DNA of 56,628 nucleotides from Phycisphaerales bacterium. Lineage in GTDB: Bacteria > Planctomycetota > Phycisphaerae > Phycisphaerales > SM1A02. The position numbers and the translations under genes were made by a program. This document shows, in pieces, positions 35,596 through 45,222 of this stretch (its first letter is position 1; each line of letters starts with the position of its first letter). Location: contig JAKVBX010000024.1 of assembly GCA_022446795.1 (NCBI GenBank), forward strand, positions 1 through 56,628, given 5' to 3'. The notes under the pieces were generated by a model that worked only from the letters and a program-made list of their open reading frames with translations, was not told where the DNA came from and did not search any database.

Positions 35596-37431
35596 ATGAA
35601 GTCCCGGCTCCCGATCAACATCACGGCTCCGCTCCTGGTCGGCATTCCCGTGCTGGCCCTCGGCGTCTGGTTGTCGGTCATGTGGAGCCGCCAGTCGACC
35701 CGCATCGTCAGCGACCTCGTCGAGGACAAGATCAAGGCGATCCATGAACTGGTCGCACTGAAGATCGATGACATGGTTTCCATTCTTCCGAGGGTGTGCC
35801 AGATCAACCAACACCTGGTCGTCAGCGGGGTCCTCGATCCAAACGCCCTGGAAGACTGGCGTCCGACGCTCTACCAGGAACTGTCCAGCTTCGACATGCT
35901 CAGCGCCGTGACCTGGGGCAGCGAGGACGGACGGAGCGCATGGGTCGCAAGATATACGGATGGGTCGATCTACTGGGATCTCAAGTCGGACCCGTCGATC
36001 CCCACCATGTTCGAATGGCGGATCGATGAGGAGGGCAACATCGACTCCGAACCCACCAACCAGTTCGACTACGACCTGCATACGAGACCGTGGTACCTCA
36101 CCCCCCGGGCCGCCGGCCAGCCGGCATGGAGTCCACCCTACATCTGGGCCGGCGCTGCGGACAGCGAGGTCGCCACCGTTGGCATCTCGTATGGCATCCC
36201 CCTCTACCTGGACGACGGTTCACTGCTGGGCGTGGTGGATGCCGACTTCACGCTTGATGATCTCTCCGGGTTCCTTCGCACCATCGAGATCGGAAAGACC
36301 GGGGTCGCCATCCTCGCCGCTCGTGACGGCACACTCCTCGCCGCATCGCGGGACACCCGCATCGCCTCGGACGATGGCACGCTGTTCCAGGTCGCCGAGT
36401 CCATCGACCCCATGATCGCCAGCATCGCTGAGCCGCTCGGTAATCTCGTCCCCGGCGAAATCGCCACCGCGTCGATCCAGTTGAATGGTGAAGATCACTT
36501 CCTGCAGATCACCACGGCTGGAACCGATGTCGGTCTTGACTGGCGATTGGCCACGATCGTCCCGGAGTCCGATTTCCTGGCCGATATCGAATCGCAGTTC
36601 CAGAAGAGCCTCATCCTGAGCATCATCGTCGTCATTGCGGTCGTGCTCCTGGCGGCCGGCGGCACGCGATGGCTGCTCACCCCGCTGATCCGCCTGGTCT
36701 CGGCCGTCCGCGACGTCGGCCAGGGCAAGCTTGATACGAGAGTGGCACTGGGCACCGCGAACGAATACGTCATGCTCGGTAGCGCCATCAACGAGATGAC
36801 CGAGAACCTGGAGCAGTCCCGCGATCGGGAATTGCTGCTGCAACGCGAACTCGATCATCGTGTCAAGAACATGCTGGCGCAGATCGTCGCCCTCTGCCGA
36901 CAGACGGCTGACCGGGCCACGGAGGATCAATCGATCGTCAACGAACTGGTGGGACAGGTCACGTGTCTTTCGGGCGTTCATGAACTGCTCGGGAAGCGAG
37001 GACAGGTCGGCCTGTACATGCGTGAGCTCATTGCCGAATGTTGCCGACCGTACCTCTCGTCCGAAACGCAGTTGGAGCTGACCGGGGCCGAGATCTTCGT
37101 CCGCCCCCGGGCCGCCATGTGCCTGACGATCGTGTGCAATGAACTGGCTACCAATGCACGAAAGTACGGGGCCCTCATCTCCGAAGGAGGCCTCATCTCG
37201 ATCCAGTGGTCCGAGACCGAGGACGACGAGGGCGAACCCGCCCTGTCCTGGACCTGGACGGAATCGGGCGGCACGGCACCGACCTCAAATCCGACCCCGG
37301 GATTCGGTACCCGCTTGCTGGAATCCCTGATTCCCTATGAGATGTCCGGTTCCGTTTCCTTGACATTTGATCCCAGCGGCCTCCGCTATCATGCGACCAT
37401 GCCGATGGCGGAGTTCTCGGCACCTGACTGA
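35596..37431 (+). CDS. HWE-type sensor histidine kinase with dCache sensor and HAMP
   Basis: 611 residues. Two membrane helices (about 10-30 and 338-355) bracket a double-Cache extracytoplasmic sensor (TRPWYLTPRAAGQPAWSPPY, VDADFTLDDL). HAMP follows at about 360-410. The dimerisation/phosphoacceptor region is HWE/HisKA_2-like with ELDHRVKNMLAQIVALCRQT (His420), then the N box CNELATNARKYG, the diagnostic WxE (QWSE) and a short G box (TPGFGTRLL). HWE kinases often phosphorylate single-domain receivers, and one follows 40 nt downstream. The ligand is unknown; dCache domains bind small molecules such as amino acids or amines. Confidence 0.9.
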   Translation: MKSRLPINITAPLLVGIPVLALGVWLSVMWSRQSTRIVSDLVEDKIKAIHELVALKIDDMVSILPRVCQINQHLVVSGVLDPNALEDWRPTLYQELSSFDMLSAVTWGSEDGRSAWVARYTDGSIYWDLKSDPSIPTMFEWRIDEEGNIDSEPTNQFDYDLHTRPWYLTPRAAGQPAWSPPYIWAGAADSEVATVGISYGIPLYLDDGSLLGVVDADFTLDDLSGFLRTIEIGKTGVAILAARDGTLLAASRDTRIASDDGTLFQVAESIDPMIASIAEPLGNLVPGEIATASIQLNGEDHFLQITTAGTDVGLDWRLATIVPESDFLADIESQFQKSLILSIIVVIAVVLLAAGGTRWLLTPLIRLVSAVRDVGQGKLDTRVALGTANEYVMLGSAINEMTENLEQSRDRELLLQRELDHRVKNMLAQIVALCRQTADRATEDQSIVNELVGQVTCLSGVHELLGKRGQVGLYMRELIAECCRPYLSSETQLELTGAEIFVRPRAAMCLTIVCNELATNARKYGALISEGGLISIQWSETEDDEGEPALSWTWTESGGTAPTSNPTPGFGTRLLESLIPYEMSGSVSLTFDPSGLRYHATMPMAEFSAPD

Positions 37432-37471
37432 CCGGGATTGATGCCTGTCTGCCGAGGGGTGAATCGTCTCT

Positions 37472-37837
37472 ATGCTGGATACGAAGGAACATAGCCTGCT
37501 TGTTGTCGAGGACACCTTCCTGATCGGAATGCAGCTCAAGCAGGATCTGGAACGGCTCGGCTACAACGTGCTTGGACCGGCCCCATCCGTCTCGGCCGCC
37601 TTGAAGCTGATCACGAACACGACGCCCGGGGGGGCCGTGCTGGATGTCAATCTCGGGCGGGAAGACTCGATCCCCATTGCCCGGAAGCTCTCCGAGCTCT
37701 CGGTCCCGTTCCTGTTCATCACGGGATTCGAAAACGTCTCCATCAAGTCCGATGAGTTCGGAAGCCGGCCGCTGATTCGCAAACCCGTCCTCTTCGACAC
37801 GCTCAAGACGGCACTGGCCAAGCTCATGGACGCCTGA
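37472..37837 (+). CDS. Single-domain response regulator (receiver)
   Basis: 121 residues. Receiver fold with the acidic pair in VVEDTFL, the phosphoacceptor Asp in GGAVLDVNLG, the conserved Thr in FLFITGF and the Lys in LIRKPVLF. No output domain. The Pfam-like spacing and VxDVNLG motif are common in partners of HWE kinases. It lies 40 nt after the kinase gene and 6 nt before the esterase gene, so the three probably form one transcript. Output may run through protein-protein contact. Confidence 0.9.
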   Translation: MLDTKEHSLLVVEDTFLIGMQLKQDLERLGYNVLGPAPSVSAALKLITNTTPGGAVLDVNLGREDSIPIARKLSELSVPFLFITGFENVSIKSDEFGSRPLIRKPVLFDTLKTALAKLMDA

Positions 37838-37843
37838 TGGCCC

Positions 37844-38881
37844 ATGGTGGTCACCGGCCCCATCTCGCTGGCATTCGTGTCGCTCGCAACGACGACTTAC
37901 CTCTTCGCCGCCGACCTTCAATCAGATCTTCCGTACGAATCGCCAGGCAGTACCTCGGCCGTCCTGGATGTGTATCGACCAGACGATGGTCTGCAGCCGG
38001 GCGTGCCCACGATCCTGTTCATTCATGGCGGCGCGTGGTACGCCGGGGACAAGACGGATTCACCCGATTTCCTGACGGCCCTCGCTGACGCGGGCTATGG
38101 AGTCGTGTCCGGAAACTACACGCGATCCTCACCCGAGTTCTCCTCCTATCCCCAAGCGGTTCATGACGTCAAGGCCATCGTCAAGTGGATCCGAACAGTC
38201 GGCAGCGAGTTGGGATTGTCCCCAACGGTGATCTCGACCGGGCCGTCTGCTGGCGGTCACCTCACCATGTTGCTCTCGACCAGTTCCGGGATCGAGGTCT
38301 TCGAGCCACTGGCCCCACCACCGGGCGGATACGACATCCAGGCCGCGATTCCATTCTGGGGACTGTCCGATCTGGTGACGCAGGCAAACGACATGGGCAG
38401 CAGTGGCCCACTGGCCTGGTTCCTGGGCGATATCTATGACGCTGATTGTCATGATCTCTATGTCGAAGCCTCCCCCATCACCTGGGTCAGTACGGATGAT
38501 CCGCCGATCCATCTCGCTCATGGGCTCCTCGACCACCTGCATCCATGGCGACAATCGCTTGAGCTCCAGCAGGCGATGCAGTCCCTCGACATTCATGCCT
38601 CCGCTGAATACTTCGTTGGCGGCCATGGGTTCGAGGAATACGGTGGCGAGTGGGTTGCGGCAGCCATGGTCATCGACATGATTCCCGAACTGCTGGCACA
38701 GGGGCGGACGCCAGACATTGATCGCGACCACGACATTGATGTTGATGATCTGCTCGTCATGCTCAGCAACTGGTCGACGTGCCCCGAGTTACCCGCCGAC
38801 TGCCCCGCGGATCTGGATGGCGACGGAACGGTGGGCCTGCCCGACCTCATGCAATTGCTGAACGACTTTGGAAGTCGTTGA
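37844..38881 (+). CDS. Secreted alpha/beta hydrolase (HSL/BD-FAE-like esterase) with dockerin-like C-terminus
   Basis: 345 residues. Signal peptide (GPISLAFVSLATTTYLFAAD). HGGAWY (about 60) is the HSL-type oxyanion motif; GPSAGGH carries the nucleophile Ser (about 135); an Asp near 229 (GLLDHLHP) and the His of GGHGFEE near 260 complete the triad. An ester substrate is likely; the polymer or small-molecule target is unknown. The C-terminus has two calcium loops (DRDHDIDVDDLLVMLSNW; DLDGDGTVGLPDLMQLLNDF). Start only 6 nt after the receiver gene suggests co-transcription with a two-component system. Confidence 0.85.
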   Translation: MVVTGPISLAFVSLATTTYLFAADLQSDLPYESPGSTSAVLDVYRPDDGLQPGVPTILFIHGGAWYAGDKTDSPDFLTALADAGYGVVSGNYTRSSPEFSSYPQAVHDVKAIVKWIRTVGSELGLSPTVISTGPSAGGHLTMLLSTSSGIEVFEPLAPPPGGYDIQAAIPFWGLSDLVTQANDMGSSGPLAWFLGDIYDADCHDLYVEASPITWVSTDDPPIHLAHGLLDHLHPWRQSLELQQAMQSLDIHASAEYFVGGHGFEEYGGEWVAAAMVIDMIPELLAQGRTPDIDRDHDIDVDDLLVMLSNWSTCPELPADCPADLDGDGTVGLPDLMQLLNDFGSR

Positions 38882-39343
38882 ATACGCTTTGACACGCGTA
38901 ACTCCCGTCGCCTGTCAGACCAATGCACTGCCAGACAAGAACTTAGAGTTTCATTGAGCCAGGCTGCGGACTGGCCGCACCCTGCCAGTGCGCGCCACCG
39001 ATTCGGTACCAACAACTCGGCACCGGCAAACTCCGGCATTTCGCGCTTGACCTGAACGTGCTCTCGGCGCACTATCGGGTTGTCCAGCCCGGGGGAGGGC
39101 TACCGTGCGAATGACTGCAGATGTCATCACCGGGAACCGAAACACCTGCCAAGGTGATCGGTGCCGACCGCTGTCGCCGCGCCAGGATGACATGGCGACT
39201 GCCGCGCGAACCCACACCGAGGACGGAGACGCCAACCCCCATGCACGAAACGCCGCACATGACACGCGAGAACCGATGACGGCTCATGTCCCGGATCACG
39301 GGTCGAAGCCGGGATCTTCTCGCCGAATGGAAGGATTCCAAAC
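38882..39343. other. Intergenic region upstream of the second M43 protease
   Basis: 462 bp with no supported gene. A promoter-like TTGACC-17-CACTAT lies at 39047-39075, which would leave a leader of about 260 nt. No clear hairpin or known leader motif was recognised. Confidence 0.45.
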
Positions 39344-40495
39344 ATGTCTCGATGCAGCATCGTCGGCCTTCTCATGCTCACCCTGTTCTCCAGCCGGACC
39401 ATGGCCCAGGAGTCGTGCGGCGCTCACATGACGCCAGCGGACATCCAGCGAGCCTGGGAACGCTACGGCCCCGACCGGGGCCCCATCACACCGATCAGCC
39501 AGGACATCCTTGTCGTCACCATCGCCTGGCATGTCCTCGGACGCACGACCGGAGAGGTCGCCATGACGGAAGACGAACTCCAGGCCATCCTGGACATGCT
39601 CAACAACCGCTGGGACCCCATCGACATCGAGTTCAAGGCTCACCCCGTGGTCGATCGGATCATCGATGACGAGTGGTACGACCAGGGCGTACCGGATGCC
39701 AACGTCTTTCGCGCGATGCGGCCGATGCCCAACGCCCTGAACATCTACTGGGCGCCCACGCTCCACAACGGACTGCTCTGTGGCATCGCGGGCTACTCCT
39801 TCTCAGACCTGGACTCGGTGGCCATGCAGACGACCTGCTTCGGCGATTCCGATGTGAGCGGAATCATGTCGCATGAGATCGGTCACTGGTTCGATCTGTT
39901 TCACACCTTCGAGCATGCACTGGGCCTGGAGTGCGTCGCTCGGACGAACTGTTCCCACGCCGGCGACTTCTGCTGCGACACCCCAGCCGACTTCAATACC
40001 GGGTTCGAGGCCTGCGTCAATCCGGACACCTGCCGACTTCGCCACGGCGAGTGCAGCGAGCAACCCGGTCCCTGTGACGATGATCCGTTCTATGAACCGT
40101 CTACCATCAACTTCATGTCGTACATACCAACGGGCTGCCTCAAGGAGTTCACGTCCGACCAGTATGATCGCATGCGATACTCACTCGAGACCTTCCGACC
40201 GGGGTATGTCAACACGGGACTGCACGCCCCCTGCCCCGGCGACCAGAATGGCGACCTGCTCACCGACATCGATGATCTCCTGGTCATCATCAACGGATAC
40301 GGGAACTGCACCGGCCCCTGCCCGAGCGACCTGGATGGCAACGGCATCGTCAACGTGCTGGACCTGCTCATCGTGTTCGACAACTGGGGCAGCTGCTTCG
40401 ATTGCACGGACCCCTTCGCCTGCGACGACGGCGATCCGAACACGATCGACTACTGCTGGTTCGGGACCTGCGTGCACGACCTGGAAAGCCGCTGA
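39344..40495 (+). CDS. Secreted M43 (pappalysin-like) metalloprotease with dockerin-like module
   Basis: 383 residues. Signal peptide (MSRCSIVGLLMLTLFSSRTMA). The zinc site is HEIGHWFDLFH (His176), again with Asp in place of the usual Gly, and the Met-turn is NFMSY. Much of the protease domain matches the paralogue at 34095 (e.g. PNALNIYWAP, LECVARTNC, CDTPA). Two dockerin-like loops follow at about 296-350 (DQNGDLLTDIDDLLVIINGY; DLDGNGIVNVLDLLIVFDNW), then CDDGDPNTIDYCWFGTC. The LNR module of the paralogue is missing, so the chain ends shortly after. A GGAAGG precedes the ATG. Confidence 0.87.
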   Translation: MSRCSIVGLLMLTLFSSRTMAQESCGAHMTPADIQRAWERYGPDRGPITPISQDILVVTIAWHVLGRTTGEVAMTEDELQAILDMLNNRWDPIDIEFKAHPVVDRIIDDEWYDQGVPDANVFRAMRPMPNALNIYWAPTLHNGLLCGIAGYSFSDLDSVAMQTTCFGDSDVSGIMSHEIGHWFDLFHTFEHALGLECVARTNCSHAGDFCCDTPADFNTGFEACVNPDTCRLRHGECSEQPGPCDDDPFYEPSTINFMSYIPTGCLKEFTSDQYDRMRYSLETFRPGYVNTGLHAPCPGDQNGDLLTDIDDLLVIINGYGNCTGPCPSDLDGNGIVNVLDLLIVFDNWGSCFDCTDPFACDDGDPNTIDYCWFGTCVHDLESR

Positions 40496-40624
40496 ATGGG
40501 CTGACCATTCCCGGACCGAGTCACCGAACCCCGAACCAGGACGGCCCAGGCGGCCACAGGAAGCCCATCCCTATATATAGGATCGCCGCTTCCAGCGAAT
40601 GCCCCCCCATCTCAGGCGTGGGCC

Positions 40625-40653
40625 TTGATCCAACTGGGATTGAAGACCAGAAT
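40625..40653 (+). promoter_or_regulatory. TTGATC-type promoter of the beta-helix gene
   Basis: TTGATC (40625-40630) is followed after 17 nt by CAGAAT (40648-40653); the gene starts 36 nt further, behind a GGGGGAGAG ribosome site. The same TTGATC element recurs before the genes at 51234, 54746 and 56260. A palindrome cctatatatagg lies at 40570-40581. Confidence 0.45.
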
Positions 40654-40689
40654 GGAGGGGATAAGCCCTCCGGGGGAGAGAAGAGACCC

Positions 40690-43440
40690 ATGCGATACCT
40701 CACCGCTGCCATGGCAGCCGCCGGCCTGCTCGCAGGATCGGCCCATGCTGCAACCATCTCCGTGCCCGGGGACTATCCAACGATCCAGGAAGCCGTGGAT
40801 GCGGCCGTCACCGGGGATGAGATTCTCATTTCCGAAGGCGTCTACACCGGCAGTGGTGACAACGTCGTCGAGATCACCGGCAAGTCCATCACCCTTCGAG
40901 CCGTCAACCCCCAGTCGGACGCCACGGTGATCGACGGTGAGGGCGAGCGGCGAGGCATTCGCTGCTTTGGCGCCGATACCAACGGAACAGTGATCGAGGG
41001 TTTGACGCTGACCAACGGCTCCGCATCCATCGGGGGCGGCCTGTCCATCCAGTCCTCGACGATCATCGTGCTGGGATGCACCGTGACCGGCAATACCGCG
41101 GATACCGATGGCGGTGGCCTGCACTGCCTGTATGGCGGATTCGAACTCACCCAGTGCCAGCTCACGGGCAACGTCACCGGCGGCAACGGCGGTGGCGCCT
41201 TCGTCCGCTATGGAACAGCCGCCATCACCAATTCCGACATCAGCGCAAACACCGCAGACGAATTAGGTGGAGGCCTGTACGCCGCCAACTCGGAAGTCTC
41301 CGTCATCGAGACGACGATCGGTTCCAATGCCAGTTCAAGCAGCGGCGGCGGCGTCCTGTTGATCAGTTGCCAGCCTGACCTTCAGGCCTGCACGATCGAA
41401 GCCAACACGTCCAGCACCGGCGCCGGAATTCGCGTACTGGGCCCGGACACCTGTTCGATTACCGGCTGCACCATCTCCGGCAACCAGGCCACCGATGCTG
41501 GAGGCGGCCTGGAATCGGCCAACGCCAATCCCACGCTCGTGAACACGGTGACCTGTGGAAACACACCGCAGAACATCCTCGGGACCTGGTCTGATGGCGG
41601 CGGCAACTGCGTCACCTCCTTCTCGTGCCAGGACACCGACCAGGATGGCTACCCGGACGAGTGCTCCACCGTCGGCGACGGTGTCCACGAGGTTCCCGCG
41701 GAGTTCCCGACGGTCCAGGCGGCCGTGATCGCGGCCGGAAACGGCGACACCATCCTCGTGTCACCCGGCACGTGGACGGGCACCGGCGACTCGGTCATTC
41801 GACCGAACGGCAAGCAACTCCAGATCCAGTCCACCGACGGTCCGGAAACGACGATCCTCGACGGCGAAGGCCTGCGGACCGTCATCATCTGCAGTGGCGG
41901 CGAGACCGAGGAGACCCTGTTCGAGGGCTTCACCATCACCGGCGGATCGAACTACTCCGGCGGCGGCATCCGCTGCATCGCCAGCAGCCCCCGATTCGTC
42001 AACTGCCTGATCCAGGGCAACACCGTGGGCGACTTTGGTGCCGGCCTGTACAGCAGTGGCGGCAGCCCACGCCTGGAGAGCTGCATCATCCGGAACAATG
42101 TCGCGGATGACAACGGCGGCGGCGCCTATTGCATCGGTGGCGGACCGATCTTCACCAGTTGCGACTTCAGCCAGAATGCCGCCAGTGACGGCGGCGGCGG
42201 CCTGTCACTGCTGGGTTCACTTGGCACCATGACCCAATGCACCATTTCCGCCAACGGCGCTGGTGGCCCGGGGGGCGGCCTCGACTGCAGCAACAGCAAC
42301 GCCACCTTCACCCTGTGCACCATCGTGGACAACGCCACGATGGAGACGGGCGGCGGCGTGTACGCCAACGGTGGAACCAACTCCTTCTTCGACTGCAACA
42401 TGAGCGGCAACTCCGCATACGACGGTGGTGGCATCACGCTTGTATCGTCCATGGCCTCTCTCACCGGATGCACGATCAGTGACAATACGGCAGCATCTGC
42501 CGGCGGCCTGCGAGCCGACACCTCCGAACTCATGCTGACCGACAGCCTGATCACCGGGAACACGGCCACCGATGCCGCGGGAGACGGCGGCGGCCTGCAC
42601 CTCTCCTACTGCACGCTCGACCTCGTCACGTGCCTGGTGGCCGGGAACAGCTGTGGCAACCTTGGCGGCGGGCTCTACGCTTTCGGAGGGCTGCTGACAC
42701 TCTCGCAGACTGAACTCCTTGCCAACCAGGGCACGTTCGGCGGCGGGCTGTACGGCACGTCCACCGAGGCGACGATCACCGACACCACGATCAGCAGCAA
42801 TACGGTCGAAGCGGATGGAGGCGGGCTCTACGCCACGTCCACCGCCCTGACCCTGTCCGGATCCCGGATCGACTCGAACCATGCCGAGGGCAACGGCGCC
42901 GGCATCTACCTGGTGAACAGTGAGCCGACCCTGACCGACTGCCTGATCCACGACAATGCGGCCGACGGCGCCTTCAGCGATGGTGGCGGCATCCACTTCT
43001 ACGTCACCAACGGCCTGGTCGAGGGATGCACCATCTGGAACAACACGGCCTCGCGACGCGGCGGCGGCATCTACTGCCGCATCAACAGCGCCCCGGCGAT
43101 CTCCAACTGCACGATTGCCACGAACACCGCCGATGCCGGCGGCGGCGTCTTCTCGCAGCAGTCCAATCCGTCGATCGCCGGCAGTACGCTGTGCGGCAAT
43201 GCCCCGGACAACGTTGAGGGCACCTACGCCGACGGCGACGGCAATGCCTTCCTGGAGACCTGCGTATCGGACTGCCCGGGCGACGTCGATGGCAACGGAG
43301 TGGTGGACGTGAATGATGTTCTCCTCCTGGTGAGTGCCTGGAACACCGCGGACTACGACGCCGATCTCGATGGAGACGGCCTGGTGGATGCCGACGATGT
43401 GCTGATCCTGCTGGCTCACTATGGCGACACCTGCCCCTAG
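40690..43440 (+). CDS. Secreted right-handed beta-helix protein with dockerin-like C-terminus
   Basis: 916 residues. Signal peptide (MRYLTAAMAAAGLLAGSAHA). Two tandem beta-helix units are seen, each with the same N-terminal cap: VPGDYPTIQEAVDAAVTGDE at about 23 and VPAEFPTVQAAVIAAGNGDT at about 333, linked by DQDGYPDEC. The coils carry POMP/parallel-helix repeats (GNTA, GGGL, xCTIxxN). The end holds a dockerin-like pair (DVDGNGVVDVNDVLLLVSAW; DLDGDGLVDADDVLILLAHY) and finishes in DTCP. Beta-helix folds in such proteins bind or cut polysaccharides; no catalytic residues could be assigned. A longer in-frame start at 40402 lies in the previous gene and is not used. Confidence 0.85.
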   Translation: MRYLTAAMAAAGLLAGSAHAATISVPGDYPTIQEAVDAAVTGDEILISEGVYTGSGDNVVEITGKSITLRAVNPQSDATVIDGEGERRGIRCFGADTNGTVIEGLTLTNGSASIGGGLSIQSSTIIVLGCTVTGNTADTDGGGLHCLYGGFELTQCQLTGNVTGGNGGGAFVRYGTAAITNSDISANTADELGGGLYAANSEVSVIETTIGSNASSSSGGGVLLISCQPDLQACTIEANTSSTGAGIRVLGPDTCSITGCTISGNQATDAGGGLESANANPTLVNTVTCGNTPQNILGTWSDGGGNCVTSFSCQDTDQDGYPDECSTVGDGVHEVPAEFPTVQAAVIAAGNGDTILVSPGTWTGTGDSVIRPNGKQLQIQSTDGPETTILDGEGLRTVIICSGGETEETLFEGFTITGGSNYSGGGIRCIASSPRFVNCLIQGNTVGDFGAGLYSSGGSPRLESCIIRNNVADDNGGGAYCIGGGPIFTSCDFSQNAASDGGGGLSLLGSLGTMTQCTISANGAGGPGGGLDCSNSNATFTLCTIVDNATMETGGGVYANGGTNSFFDCNMSGNSAYDGGGITLVSSMASLTGCTISDNTAASAGGLRADTSELMLTDSLITGNTATDAAGDGGGLHLSYCTLDLVTCLVAGNSCGNLGGGLYAFGGLLTLSQTELLANQGTFGGGLYGTSTEATITDTTISSNTVEADGGGLYATSTALTLSGSRIDSNHAEGNGAGIYLVNSEPTLTDCLIHDNAADGAFSDGGGIHFYVTNGLVEGCTIWNNTASRRGGGIYCRINSAPAISNCTIATNTADAGGGVFSQQSNPSIAGSTLCGNAPDNVEGTYADGDGNAFLETCVSDCPGDVDGNGVVDVNDVLLLVSAWNTADYDADLDGDGLVDADDVLILLAHYGDTCP

Positions 43441-43683
43441 CCACGATCCGCCAGGTCATCGCGGTTCAGGCAGAACACCAGTCCCGCTTCAGCAGGGGCA
43501 TGAGCATCCCCGGTGAAGTGGCCACGCGCCACCACGTCTCGATATTCGCACGATCGTCAACACGTGACATTTCTTCCCGATTCGGTTCACAAGGACCGAC
43601 GGGCCGTTGTAGACGATTACGGGGGGGGTCATTGCTGACGATCACACACCACGAAACGGGGGAGGGAACAGGAGCCCCGGATC

Positions 43684-45018
43684 ATGCGTTCCCACTTGCC
43701 CTCGCTCTTCACCAGCCTCTTCCTGACCAGTGCCTGCGCCATGGCGGGAACGCTCCATGTACCCGCCGACTACGACACCCTCCAGGATGCGGTCGATGCG
43801 GCGGCAGACGGCGATGAAATCCTCATCGGCCCGGGCAACTGGACCGTGGGATTCGTACCCCCCTCCACGCCGCAGGTCGTCGACACGCTCGGCAAGTCGC
43901 TCGTGATACGGTCGACTGATGGACCGGAGAAGACCAGCATCGATGGCGAGGGCCGGCGACGCGTCATCACCGTCAGTCCGAACAAGTACGCAACCGTTCA
44001 TCTTGACGGACTGACGATCACGGGCGGCGACACCGATGAGCGAGGCGGCGGAATCTATGCGCCGGAGACCAATCTCACGATCACCAACTGCATCATCACG
44101 GGCAATGCCGCATACGACTTCGGCGCCGGAGTCTGCTGCTGGCACAGCAACCTGGTCATGGAGCGCTGCACGGTCTCCGACAACAGTGGGCATGCCAGTG
44201 GCGGCGGGCTCCGCTGCCTCGGTTCGGGAACAGTCTCGATCTCCGACTGCACCTTCACCAGCAACCGGACGTGGCAATACTCCGGCGGCGCCATCAGCCT
44301 CTATGGCATCATCACCGGCAGTGTCACCAACTGCATCATCAGCAACAACGAGTGCACGTTCGGATTCGGCGGCGGCCTCTCGATGTGGTCCGGCTGCCAA
44401 GTGAACGTCGCGAACTGCACGATCACCGGAAACGCATGCGGTGGACAGATGGGTGAAGGCGGTGGAATCTCATGTCGGTCTGCCTGCATCTCAACGATTA
44501 CCGACTGCCTGATCACCGGCAACACGGGAATACGAGGCGGCGGCCTGTACCTCCACGACCGCTCCGAGGTGTACCTTGCCCGATGCGAGATCAAGTCAAA
44601 CACGGCCGAGCACGGGGGCGGGATCCAGAACTCGCAGAAATGCATTGTCACGCTCGACAACTGCGTCGTCTCGAACAACATCAAGACTGGATTGGCCGGC
44701 GGAGGAATCCTTACCGACTACTGGAATCCGGACGAGTCCTGGGAACCGATTCGGCTGGTCGACACATTCGTCTGCGACAACACACCGGATCAGATCGACG
44801 GCTTCTGGCTGGGCTATGGCACGACCGAGGTATCCGATGACTGCCCGACCTGCACTGGTGACGCCACTGGCGATGGCGTGATCAACGTCGATGATGTTCT
44901 GCACGTGCTCTCCGCCTGGGGCGGCTACGACCCAGAGGCCGACGTTGACGATGACGGATTGGTTGACGTGAACGATGTCCTGTTGCTGTTGAGCCGGTTC
45001 GGCACCCCCTGTCCCTGA
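43684..45018 (+). CDS. Secreted beta-helix protein with dockerin-like C-terminus
   Basis: 444 residues. Signal peptide (SLFTSLFLTSACAMA). It has the family N-cap (LHVPADYDTLQDAVDAAADG), one set of helix coils (ITGGDTDERGGGIYAPE, CIITGNAAYDFGAGVC, and so on) and the C-terminal loops (DATGDGVINVDDVLHVLSAW; DVDDDGLVDVNDVLLLLSRF) ending in TPCP. About half the size of the neighbour at 40690, whose duplicated helix it resembles. AGGAG lies about 10 nt before the ATG. Confidence 0.85.
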   Translation: MRSHLPSLFTSLFLTSACAMAGTLHVPADYDTLQDAVDAAADGDEILIGPGNWTVGFVPPSTPQVVDTLGKSLVIRSTDGPEKTSIDGEGRRRVITVSPNKYATVHLDGLTITGGDTDERGGGIYAPETNLTITNCIITGNAAYDFGAGVCCWHSNLVMERCTVSDNSGHASGGGLRCLGSGTVSISDCTFTSNRTWQYSGGAISLYGIITGSVTNCIISNNECTFGFGGGLSMWSGCQVNVANCTITGNACGGQMGEGGGISCRSACISTITDCLITGNTGIRGGGLYLHDRSEVYLARCEIKSNTAEHGGGIQNSQKCIVTLDNCVVSNNIKTGLAGGGILTDYWNPDESWEPIRLVDTFVCDNTPDQIDGFWLGYGTTEVSDDCPTCTGDATGDGVINVDDVLHVLSAWGGYDPEADVDDDGLVDVNDVLLLLSRFGTPCP

Positions 45019-45071
45019 TCCGCGGCCAGCCTCACTCTCGACATCCTGTTGATGACGCCCTGCTCTTCCGT

Positions 45072-45099
45072 GGCCTCGGCAGACCTTTCTGCCGGGGCT
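45072..45099 (+). terminator. Hairpin downstream of the beta-helix gene (diverged 29-nt element)
   Basis: cctcggcaga and tctgccgggg pair (one G-U) around the loop cctt, extended by g73-c98 and g72-t99. The core resembles the CCGGCAG hairpin that recurs from 51000 on, with a shorter loop. Confidence 0.5.
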
Positions 45100-45222
45100 G
45101 CCTTCATGTTCGAGTCCGTCATCTTCAGACCCGATGCACTGCGGCATATCGCCTCGAACTCGCTGGAACACATGCAGGGCCTGCCAGGACTGTCGCCACG
45201 GTTGAAATGACCGATTTCGCAC

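Noticed and set aside
42217-43419. 400-codon minus-strand frame opposite the beta-helix gene
   Set aside because: It mirrors the repeated Gly/Asn codons of the beta-helix and has no signal or motif.
40690-45018. Repeated ggcggcggc-type units as CRISPR or minisatellite
   Set aside because: The periodicity follows the beta-helix coils in frame; there are no identical repeats with unique spacers.
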